Assembly: GCA_044361595.1 (NCBI GenBank)
Contig: JBIKIN010000006.1
Coordinates: 62,001-126,000 of the forward strand
Length of the DNA stretch: 64,000 nucleotides
Source: Pseudopedobacter sp044361595
GTDB taxonomy: Bacteria > Bacteroidota > Bacteroidia > Sphingobacteriales > Sphingobacteriaceae
Direction of reading: 5' to 3'
The notes beneath the pieces were generated by a model. The model had not been told where the DNA came from. It did no database searches and was given only the letters and a program-made list of their open reading frames with translations. Below are positions 1-7,382 of the stretch, one piece after another. Every line of letters begins with the position of its first letter. Positions within the stretch are counted from its first letter, which is position 1. The position numbers and the translations under genes are program-made.

Positions 1-1887
1 AAAAAGGTTAGCGAATTTATTTTTTCTAAAATCGAGATCAATTAGCACCACTTTGCGTCCAGAGGCAGCTAAACTTAATCCTAAATTTGAACTTATAAAT
101 GCTTTGCCCTCGTTTGCGATGCTAGAAGTAACAAGGGTAACTCTCCCATTTTTATTATTTGAGTGTGCGGCAGTTAACTGCGTTCTTAAAAATCTAAATT
201 GTTCTACCGCATGGAGCTGAAGAGGATCAAAAATAATCAGGTTATTTTTACTTAAAACCTCTCTTACATCGGCAATAACTGGAATATCGGTTTCATTCTT
301 GATGCTACTAACACCTCTTATCTTATCGTTAAATAATCTTCGGGCAACTAGCAAAACCACAGGTAATCCAAATCCGGCAATCATAGCAAATGCAAGAATC
401 AATAATTTATTTGGCCATTTAATTGGACCTGCATATGCAGCATCAATAATCCTAGCATCGGCTAGAGTAGATGCATAACTTAAAGAAATCTCTTCTTTCT
501 TTTTTAAGAGGTATAAAAATAAATCCTGCTTTACAGTTTGCTGTCTTAAAATATCTACTAATTGTCTCTCTTCTTTTGGAATTTGGCTGATGTTAGACTT
601 TAGCTCTGTATTAAATGATTCTAATTTAGATTTAGAATTTTGCAAAGACAGCTTTACATTACCAATATTAATTTTTATAGCCTGTTTAAGCTCGTTAATT
701 TGTCTGTTTAGAGGCTCAAATATTGGGTTTTGTGCTGGTGTTGTAGATAATAATCTAGATTTCTCTAATTCTAATTGACGTAATTTATCAACCATACTCA
801 CCAAGCCTGGGTCGTCTATTCCCAAGGTAGATGGAGCCTCTTTATTATTTGCCTCAGAATTGATGTAATCTAAAATACCTTCAACTACGTTAAGAGAAAC
901 GTTAACATCATTTAAATTATAATTATTTGCTTGAGCCTTTTCTAACGCAATTCTAGATTCAAGAGATATATCAGTAATTCCACGTTTGCTTTTAAACTCC
1001 TCTGATAAGCCATCCACATCACTTAACTCTTTGGTAATTGAGATTAAGGTGCTATCAATGTAGTTCATAGTGGTTTTAGTAAGCCTATTCTTCTCTGCAA
1101 AGCTTGCTACATTGTAAATAGAGATTAAATGATTCAAAATGTCTTTACCTCTTACCCTAACCGCATCTGTTAAGGTTAAACTAATGGTAGGAGATTTTTT
1201 ATTTAAGACAGCAATTTCTATCCCATTTTGATAATTATTAACGGTAGCCTCGAAATCTTTAAAAGCTAGAATAATAGATTTATCGTAATAGTCTTTCACA
1301 AAATCTGTTTTAGTAACTGTAAAATCGCCTAAAACATTAGAAACTGGTTGATCAAATAAATACTCTACAGGTTTTTTTCCTTCTAAAGTTATAAAGTAGG
1401 TGCTTGTATTTTTGATATAAAGAATTACCTGCTGACCATCTATCTTTTCGCCATATCTAGAAAAAGTAATTTTAACCGGACTTTCGCCATATAAATTTGT
1501 TTTTCCAATTTTTTTATTTGATAAATAATCTACCCAAAGCTGTAAATCATCAACAAGTTTAACCATGAGCTGGCGAGATTTTAAAACCTCAACTTCGTTA
1601 TCTACAACTCTACTTTGCGAAACAATATTTAATTCTTGCAGGGCAATACCACTTCTACCATTACTATTATTAGGATTATCTTCCTTAATAAGTAATGAAG
1701 CTTTGATCTCGTAAGTAGGTTTTGTGATTTTTAAATAAACAACTGCTAAAGAAAGACAAATACCCACACAAATTATAAATAGCGGCCAATGGTAGAGATA
1801 CCTTTTAAGTATCTCTCCAGGCTTAAAAGATTCGTCTTGACTAAACGACCTTACAATTGGATAACTGTTTTTCTCCTCAAACATCAT
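1..1887 (-). CDS. Wzc-like polysaccharide co-polymerase / tyrosine-kinase-like protein (C-terminus cut by window edge)
   Basis: The open frame runs 629 codons from ATG at 1887 (a second ATG lies at 1884) to the window edge without a stop. An N-terminal membrane helix (about residues 33-50), a long periplasmic Wzz/GNVR-type coiled-coil region and a second helix (about residues 490-515) precede the cytoplasmic domain, which begins with the conserved EQFRFLRT stretch. The family controls polysaccharide chain length and export with Wza. The Walker A region reads TSSIANEGKAF (K at 595) and Walker A' reads VVLIDLDFRK; the Ser/Thr normally following the Walker A lysine is Ala. It starts directly after the stop of the export lipoprotein gene, so the two are co-transcribed. 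Product class is confident; kinase activity is uncertain. Confidence 0.88.
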   Translation of the reverse strand, partial: MMFEEKNSYPIVRSFSQDESFKPGEILKRYLYHWPLFIICVGICLSLAVVYLKITKPTYEIKASLLIKEDNPNNSNGRSGIALQELNIVSQSRVVDNEVEVLKSRQLMVKLVDDLQLWVDYLSNKKIGKTNLYGESPVKITFSRYGEKIDGQQVILYIKNTSTYFITLEGKKPVEYLFDQPVSNVLGDFTVTKTDFVKDYYDKSIILAFKDFEATVNNYQNGIEIAVLNKKSPTISLTLTDAVRVRGKDILNHLISIYNVASFAEKNRLTKTTMNYIDSTLISITKELSDVDGLSEEFKSKRGITDISLESRIALEKAQANNYNLNDVNVSLNVVEGILDYINSEANNKEAPSTLGIDDPGLVSMVDKLRQLELEKSRLLSTTPAQNPIFEPLNRQINELKQAIKINIGNVKLSLQNSKSKLESFNTELKSNISQIPKEERQLVDILRQQTVKQDLFLYLLKKKEEISLSYASTLADARIIDAAYAGPIKWPNKLLILAFAMIAGFGLPVVLLVARRLFNDKIRGVSSIKNETDIPVIADVREVLSKNNLIIFDPLQLHAVEQFRFLRTQLTAAHSNNKNGRVTLVTSSIANEGKAFISSNLGLSLAASGRKVVLIDLDFRKNKFANLF

Positions 1888-2679
1888 TTATCTTACCACA
1901 GTTGAAAGACCAATAACTATAACAGATAGTGCCGCAACTAATAAAGTTGCATTTCTATAACCAATATCGTAAGGTGCATATTTAGTTTTATCTGGCTGTA
2001 CATAAATTACATCATTAGATTTTAAATAATAATAATCTGATGTAAATAAAGCTTTAGAAGTTAAATCAACTGGTATGTAGATACGCTCTCCATTTTGCTC
2101 TCTTACCAGCAATATCTCCTTACGTTTAGCGGTTATAGATAAGTCACCTGCTAAAGCCAAAGCTTCTAAAATGGTAATTCGCTCATTTTTGATAGGAAAA
2201 ACATCAGGTCTATTCACGTCACCAAAAACAGAAATCTTGAAATTTATAATTCTTGCATTTACAGCAGGATTTGATAAATATACTTTTAATTTTTCTTCAA
2301 GTACCTTTCTAAGCTCAGCCGTGGTTAAACCCAAAACTTTAATTACTCCTAGTTTTGGAAACTGAATTTCACCATTAGAATCAACTAGATATCCTTCAAA
2401 TGGATTAATCGGATTACTAGATGTTACATCTTCATTATTACTGTTTACTCTAGTTAACTTGTTATTAAAAGGCGCAACGGCGTCTGCTGGACTAGTACTA
2501 GTAATATAAATTCCTAAAACATCATCTTTTTGTATGGTAATGGGCGTAAAATTATCAATACGTTCTTTAGCTTGGTTGGTGAGTTTAAGATTCTGAAAAT
2601 ATGGTATAGTTTTATATCTGCTTTTGCAAGACGTAACTATTATACAAATAGATAGTAAAAGGAGTAGCTTAATTCTCAA
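1888..2679 (-). CDS. Wza-like polysaccharide export outer-membrane lipoprotein
   Basis: This 263-aa protein has a lipoprotein signal ending in the lipobox VTSC, a Poly_export domain, an SLBB-like region (about residues 150-235) and a C-terminal hydrophobic helix of the kind that crosses the outer membrane in Wza. It should form the export pore paired with the Wzc-like protein encoded immediately downstream (stop and start adjoin). No ATG exists in frame between an upstream stop and the signal peptide, so the start is TTG at 2679 or an even rarer codon a few bases on. Family assignment is firm; the exact start is not. Confidence 0.88.
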   Translation of the reverse strand: MRIKLLLLLSICIIVTSCKSRYKTIPYFQNLKLTNQAKERIDNFTPITIQKDDVLGIYITSTSPADAVAPFNNKLTRVNSNNEDVTSSNPINPFEGYLVDSNGEIQFPKLGVIKVLGLTTAELRKVLEEKLKVYLSNPAVNARIINFKISVFGDVNRPDVFPIKNERITILEALALAGDLSITAKRKEILLVREQNGERIYIPVDLTSKALFTSDYYYLKSNDVIYVQPDKTKYAPYDIGYRNATLLVAALSVIVIGLSTVVR

Positions 2680-2708
2680 AACTAAAATATTATTGAAATA
2701 ATGATAAA
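2677..2708 (-). promoter_or_regulatory. Possible promoter of the wza-wzc pair
   Basis: On the minus strand TAGTTTTG (2684-2677) matches the Bacteroidetes -7 box TAnnTTTG, and TTTA lies 20 nt upstream (2708-2705) where TTTG is expected. The box overlaps the TTG start codon, so either transcription starts inside the first codons or this match is accidental. Confidence 0.35.
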
Positions 2709-2824
2709 TATAAAGTTTTTTGTTCTTATTGAAACAAAATTCTCGACATTAGAAACATTATTTAAAGTTAAAATTACACCAATACATTCACGATGAATAA
2801 GTTATTTTTAAACATTCTAACCTT

Positions 2825-3898
2825 ATGAACATCATTATCACGGCTCCATCTTTAGATCCAAAAATTAACGTAAGTGGCATTTCCGCTGTTGTTCAGTTTA
2901 TTATCCATAAAAATAAGGCTCATAATTTTATCCATTTTAAGATTGGCAAGACCGATGAAGAGCAAGGTGGAATTAATAGAATTTTAACCATTTTAGGGAG
3001 TTATATGAAGTGGGTAAATCTTTTAAGTAAAACTAAAAATAAATTAGTTCACTATAATTTTCCATTAGATACCAAAGCCATACTAAGGGATTGTCCTTTA
3101 ATTTTATTAACAAAACTCTTAGGTACAAAAATGATAATTCACGTACATGGCGGTGCTTTTATACAAAAAGATAATATTCCTACATGGGCTAAATGGTTTT
3201 TAAAAATTACGCTAAGAGGCAAAAACCCAAAATTAGTTCTAGGTGAAACGGAAAAGGAAAACTTAATCAGTAAATTTAATTGCGAAAATGTGCATGTTCT
3301 CCCTAATAGTATTGATTTAGATGATGCATCATTATTCTCTAGAACCGCATTAACAAATAAAAAACTTAATTTTTTATTCTTGGGTAGAATAAGCAAGCCA
3401 AAAGGATTAGAATATATCTATCTAGCTTTTAAATTATTAAAAGAAAATTACAACCTAAATTTTAGATTTTATATGGCCGGTAAAGGGGAAAATGAACAAG
3501 AATATGTAAACAAGTTTACCAAGTTATTAGGCCCCGACTTTATTTTTAAAGGTGTTGTATTTGGTGAAGAAAAAACCTCCATTTTAAAAGAAACTAACGT
3601 TTTCTTATTACCATCTTTTTACGAAGGCTTACCAATTTCTTTGTTAGAAGCAATGGCTTATGAACAAGTACCTATTTGCACTAATGTAGGCTCAATTAAA
3701 TATGTTTTAGCGGACCATGAAAACGGATATTTTGTTAAAGTAAAATCTGAGAATGATATTGTTGAAAAAATATTAATGTTACACAATGATATGGCTCAAA
3801 TTAACATATTAGGCTCAAAAGCTAAAGAAACTGTTTTTGCTAAATACAATCCAGAAGTATATATTGAGCGCTTAAATGGCTATTACAACTATGAATAA
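2825..3898 (+). CDS. Glycosyltransferase family 4
   Basis: The 357-aa protein has the GT-B layout of GT4 enzymes: an N-terminal acceptor half with the HVHGG stretch, then a nucleotide-sugar half starting near NFLFLGRISKPKG and containing the signature FLLPSFYEGLPISLLEAMA with the EX7E glutamates. It should add a sugar to a lipid-linked polysaccharide intermediate in the cytoplasm. It opens a plus-strand run with the deacetylase, WecG-type transferase and initiating phosphotransferase, divergent from the export genes. Donor and acceptor sugars cannot be read from sequence. Confidence 0.9.
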   Translation: MNIIITAPSLDPKINVSGISAVVQFIIHKNKAHNFIHFKIGKTDEEQGGINRILTILGSYMKWVNLLSKTKNKLVHYNFPLDTKAILRDCPLILLTKLLGTKMIIHVHGGAFIQKDNIPTWAKWFLKITLRGKNPKLVLGETEKENLISKFNCENVHVLPNSIDLDDASLFSRTALTNKKLNFLFLGRISKPKGLEYIYLAFKLLKENYNLNFRFYMAGKGENEQEYVNKFTKLLGPDFIFKGVVFGEEKTSILKETNVFLLPSFYEGLPISLLEAMAYEQVPICTNVGSIKYVLADHENGYFVKVKSENDIVEKILMLHNDMAQINILGSKAKETVFAKYNPEVYIERLNGYYNYE

Positions 3899-4808
3899 AA
3901 TCTTAAACTTTCATTTAGTAGACAATATCAACTGGTTTGACCATACCATTGCCAAAATAAAAAAGCAATATCAAATGGTTGATATTGATACTTTGATAGC
4001 CTATTACAACAGAGAAATTACTTTAACAAACGCTTGCCATATTACAGTTGATGATGGCGACCAAACCTTTTACAATATCATTTATCCTATCTTAAAAAAA
4101 CATCAAGTACCTGCCTCGTTATACGTATCGCCAAAAGTATTTAAAGAAAAGGTAAATTACTGGTTTCAAGAGGTTGAGGGTTACCATACAGATGTACTAA
4201 AAAAAATAATTGCCAACCAAACCAAAGTTGCCATTGAAAGTTTAGCAAATTATGATGTTTTTACCATTCTAAAATCTTTTAAAATTGATGAAATTCATCA
4301 ATTTTTGGCTTTGTACCGAGCAGAAACAAAAACTCCTTTAAAGCCGTACCAAAACATGACTATTGAGCAACTTAAAGAAGTTGAGGCTAGTGGATTGATC
4401 ACAATTGGTGCGCATACTATGAATCATCCTATCTTAATGAACGAAAATGATGCATCTAGCGCCTATGAAATTAACAATTCTGTTAAAGAGTTGAATGAAA
4501 TTTTAGGTCATCAAATAAAATGCTTTTCATACCCTAACGGTATTTACAAATACGATTTTGACGAAAGAGAACAAAATTTATTAATAAAGAATGATATTAA
4601 AATTTGCTTCTCTACCATTGCTAAAAATTTTAGTGTGGAAAATAATACCATGAGAGTACCAAGAATAGGTGTTTCTAACAATGAGAAAATGCTATTTTTG
4701 GATATTAAATTGTTTTTGGGCTCTTTTTGGGATCAACTAAAAAAGTTAAAATCAACTGGGGAATACAAACAAAGAAAACAACTTCAATTACTTTTTAATG
4801 GACAATAA
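3891..4808 (+). CDS. Polysaccharide deacetylase family protein
   Basis: This is a NodB-fold carbohydrate esterase of about 305 aa. The metal-binding TVDDGDQTFYN stretch gives the Asp pair of motif 1, GAHTMNHPIL supplies the His-x3-His of motif 2, and FSYPNG is motif 3. Such enzymes remove N-acetyl groups from surface or secreted polysaccharide. I chose ATG at 3891 (MNKILNF), an 8-bp overlap with the upstream glycosyltransferase, although ATG at 3876 is also open. There is no clear signal peptide, so it may act on a cytoplasmic intermediate. The next gene overlaps its end by 11 bp, indicating one operon. Confidence 0.85.
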   Translation: MNKILNFHLVDNINWFDHTIAKIKKQYQMVDIDTLIAYYNREITLTNACHITVDDGDQTFYNIIYPILKKHQVPASLYVSPKVFKEKVNYWFQEVEGYHTDVLKKIIANQTKVAIESLANYDVFTILKSFKIDEIHQFLALYRAETKTPLKPYQNMTIEQLKEVEASGLITIGAHTMNHPILMNENDASSAYEINNSVKELNEILGHQIKCFSYPNGIYKYDFDEREQNLLIKNDIKICFSTIAKNFSVENNTMRVPRIGVSNNEKMLFLDIKLFLGSFWDQLKKLKSTGEYKQRKQLQLLFNGQ

Positions 4809-5529
4809 TAATTTAAGCATAGCAAGTTTGGGTTACAATATCTTTGCCGCTAGCTTAGATAAGTTGCCCAAAAAACACCAAACCATAGTTCATACGCTAA
4901 ATCAATACTCTTACTGCGTTGCAGAAAACGATAAAGATTTTAAAAACGCTCTTCAAACTGCCGATGTATTATTACCAGATGGTATTGCAATTGTTTATGC
5001 AGTAAAATTTGTAACCGGAAAAAAAATAAACAAAATAGCAGGTGCGGATATTCATGAATACTGTCTAAAAAAGCTAGAAAGAGAAGGAGGAAAATGTTTT
5101 TATTTGGGCGCATCTAATCATACTTTAGAAAAAATTAAATCCAAAATTGCTTTAGAATATCCAAATATTAAAGTAGAAACTTTTTCACCACCCTTTAAAC
5201 CTCAATTTAGCGATGCTGAAAATGCGGAAATGATTGAGAAAGTTAATACTTTTAAGCCTGATGTGTTATTTGTAGGAATGACTGCTCCAAAACAAGAAAA
5301 ATGGGTAACAGCTAACCATAAAAAGCTAGACGCTCAATTAATATGTTCTATAGGTGCTGTATTTGATTTTTATGCAGGTACGGTAGAGAGGCCGAGTAGT
5401 ATTTGGATTAATTTAGGTTTAGAATGGCTGGGAAGACTTGTAAAAGAGCCAAAAAGAATGTGGAAAAGATATTTATATTACGGTCCTGTTTTTTTTGCAC
5501 ATATTTTAAAACAAAGAAATAATAATTAA
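4798..5529 (+). CDS. WecG/TagA/CpsF family glycosyltransferase (GT26)
   Basis: The 243-aa protein has the family pattern: LLPDGIAIVYA near the N-terminus with the catalytic-type Asp, FYLGAS in the middle, VGMTAPKQEKWV, and the C-terminal GAVFDFYAGTVERP followed by GLEWLGRLVKEPKRMWKRY. These membrane-associated enzymes transfer N-acetylmannosaminuronate or a related sugar to a lipid carrier-linked N-acetylglucosamine. It overlaps the deacetylase by 11 bp and its stop abuts the ATG of the next gene, so translational coupling through the operon is likely. The sugar transferred is not determined. Confidence 0.9.
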   Translation: MDNNNLSIASLGYNIFAASLDKLPKKHQTIVHTLNQYSYCVAENDKDFKNALQTADVLLPDGIAIVYAVKFVTGKKINKIAGADIHEYCLKKLEREGGKCFYLGASNHTLEKIKSKIALEYPNIKVETFSPPFKPQFSDAENAEMIEKVNTFKPDVLFVGMTAPKQEKWVTANHKKLDAQLICSIGAVFDFYAGTVERPSSIWINLGLEWLGRLVKEPKRMWKRYLYYGPVFFAHILKQRNNN

Positions 5530-6915
5530 ATGAACAGCAGATACGATAATTTCTTTAGGATATTTTTTGCGTTTACAGACTTGGGGTTTCTGTCCGTTTT
5601 ACACTTGGTGCTTTTGCTAAATTATAACTTTAGTTCAGAGTCTGCAAATATCAGTCATGTTGTATTTTTTATCGTTAATAATATTTTTTGGCTAGTAAGT
5701 TCTTATTTAACGGAGGTTTACATAAACGATAGAATATTAAATTTTAAAAAGTTTGCCAGAAGAACAGCCAGAGGTTTTTTAATTTATCTCGTTTTACTAT
5801 TAATCTATTTATACTTTACAAGATTTAGATTTAACAGAGAATACCTAATTGTTAGTTTTTCTGTTTTTGCCTTTTTTCTAGTAATTAGCAGGTATTTGTT
5901 TTTACAAATATCATCTTATATTGGACGCAAAAAAAGATCTTTAAACAAAACAATTATTTTAGGGAACAACCCTTTTGCACAAAAATTAGCTCTAAAGCTT
6001 AAAACAGTAAATAGAACAGTAGAAATTTTAGGCAGCTTTGCCGAAAAACCTAGACCAGAAAACAACCAAGATTTCCCTTATTTAGGTAAAGTAGAAGATT
6101 GCATCAAGTTTGCTGTAAAAAATAATGTAACAGAAATTTATTCTACACTTTCGCCAGAAATTTTTCCAGAAATTTATGACATAGCTCAATCGGCAGAAAA
6201 CTTTTGCATGCGTTTTAGATTTGTTCCCGACATTCATTTTTTTGTAAATAAGAGTGTTTATTTTGACAATATAGACGAAATACCTGTTTTATCACTACGG
6301 TCTGAACCATTAGAAGACTTTGGTGTACAAACAAAAAAACGCTTTTTTGATATCGTTTTTAGTTTAACAGTAACGGTTTTATTATTAAGCTGGTTAGTGC
6401 CAATAATTGCTATTTTAATTAAATTAGACTCTAAAGGCCCAGTTTTCTTTTTACAAGACCGTTCTGGTAAAAACAACGAACCTTTTAAATGTATCAAATT
6501 TAGAAGCTTAGCAGTAAATAAAGAGTCGGACTCTAAGCAAGTGACTAAAGGAGATACCAGAATTACCAAACTAGGTCGTTTTTTAAGAAAATCTAGTATA
6601 GACGAGTTGCCACAGTTTTTTAATGTTTTAAAAGGCGACATGTCTGTTGTAGGGCCTCGTCCGCATATGTTAAAACATACCGAAGAATATTCTTCAATCA
6701 TCATGAAATACATGATTAGGCATTATCAAAAACCAGGTGTAACTGGTTATGCTCAAGTAAATGGATTTAGAGGAGAAATTAAAACCGAAGAGCAATTGAT
6801 TAAAAGAATTGAATATGATGTTTGGTATATAGAAAATTGGAGCATTTGGCTAGATTTAAAAATCATCATTAAAACAGTTGTTGTTACTATTAAAGGACAA
6901 GAAAACGCTTTTTAA
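5530..6915 (+). CDS. Undecaprenyl-phosphate glycosyl-1-phosphate transferase (WcaJ-type)
   Basis: This 461-aa protein has four N-terminal membrane helices, a CoA-binding-like central domain (about residues 135-245), a fifth helix, and the bacterial sugar transferase domain from KRFFDIVFS onward. Within it the conserved CIKFRSL, SSIDELPQFFNVLKGDMS and VGPRPHM segments are intact. It should start repeat-unit synthesis by moving a hexose-1-phosphate onto undecaprenyl phosphate at the inner membrane, making it the committing enzyme of this exopolysaccharide locus. Its ATG directly follows the upstream stop. It is the last gene of the operon before a repeat-rich gap. Confidence 0.92.
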   Translation: MNSRYDNFFRIFFAFTDLGFLSVLHLVLLLNYNFSSESANISHVVFFIVNNIFWLVSSYLTEVYINDRILNFKKFARRTARGFLIYLVLLLIYLYFTRFRFNREYLIVSFSVFAFFLVISRYLFLQISSYIGRKKRSLNKTIILGNNPFAQKLALKLKTVNRTVEILGSFAEKPRPENNQDFPYLGKVEDCIKFAVKNNVTEIYSTLSPEIFPEIYDIAQSAENFCMRFRFVPDIHFFVNKSVYFDNIDEIPVLSLRSEPLEDFGVQTKKRFFDIVFSLTVTVLLLSWLVPIIAILIKLDSKGPVFFLQDRSGKNNEPFKCIKFRSLAVNKESDSKQVTKGDTRITKLGRFLRKSSIDELPQFFNVLKGDMSVVGPRPHMLKHTEEYSSIIMKYMIRHYQKPGVTGYAQVNGFRGEIKTEEQLIKRIEYDVWYIENWSIWLDLKIIIKTVVVTIKGQENAF

Positions 6916-6941
6916 AGCATTTAATTCATCATTTAAGTGCG

Positions 6942-7045
6942 TTTTTACACTCCTGCCCGAAAAACAGGAGAGGATTTGTCATTTCTCCGAAGTAGTGTCC
7001 TTTGGACAATCTTTAACGCATCCCGTAAAGCGCTTTATTTTATAT
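6942..7045 (-). repeat. Degenerate dispersed intergenic element (copy 1)
   Basis: Read on the minus strand this segment contains ATGCGTTAAAGATTGTCC, then GGACACTACTTCGGAGAAAT and GACAAATCC. The same order of words recurs at 39115 (plus) and, more divergent, at 52070 (minus). It lies in the 467-bp gap after the WcaJ-type gene. No transposase or coding signal is present. The rest of the gap holds a second copy type (7141-7240) and a terminator. Confidence 0.6.
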
Positions 7046-7140
7046 TTAACTTTTTCAACTCGCTTTTTTATTTATATATTCTACTATCTAAACAGTGGTA
7101 TAATTTATCGATATAAATAAATTTTAATATTCAATAAGCT

Positions 7141-7240
7141 GCAATAGGGATTGGTGCTGAAATCCTTTTTGTGAGCATCGGAATATTTGTGTGGGGAAAC
7201 AAAAAGATTGGAGAGAAAGCCCGGTGCTCTTTTTGGAGCA
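7141..7240 (+). repeat. Degenerate dispersed intergenic element (copy 2)
   Basis: The left part GGGATTGGTGCTGAAATCC with TTTTTGTG and the right part AACAAAAAGATTGGAGAG with AAAGCCCGGTGC match, word for word in order, the elements at 23925, 32940 and 50116 (all on the opposite strand). The halves are roughly complementary around the T- and A-runs, so a transcript would fold into a weak hairpin. Confidence 0.6.
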
Positions 7241-7322
7241 ATTGCCATTTATGCTAAAAGCAAAATTCATAAAGCTAAAAGCTTTTATACTAATACCTTT
7301 CTAATCTCTTATTATTAATCTG

Positions 7323-7361
7323 AAAACAAAAAAGGCTGCTTCATTTCTGAAACAGCCTTTT
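7323..7361 (-). terminator. Rho-independent terminator of the TonB receptor gene
   Basis: AAAAGGCTG (7330-7338) pairs with CAGCCTTTT (7353-7361), with further pairing inside the loop, and on the minus strand the stem is followed by a T-rich run. It sits 22 bp past the receptor stop codon. Confidence 0.8.
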
Positions 7362-7382
7362 CAAACACAATTAAAAATTATC

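Noticed and set aside
6258..6713. Long open frame of 151 codons on the minus strand
   Set aside because: It lies wholly opposite the conserved sugar transferase domain of the WcaJ-type gene and has no family signature.
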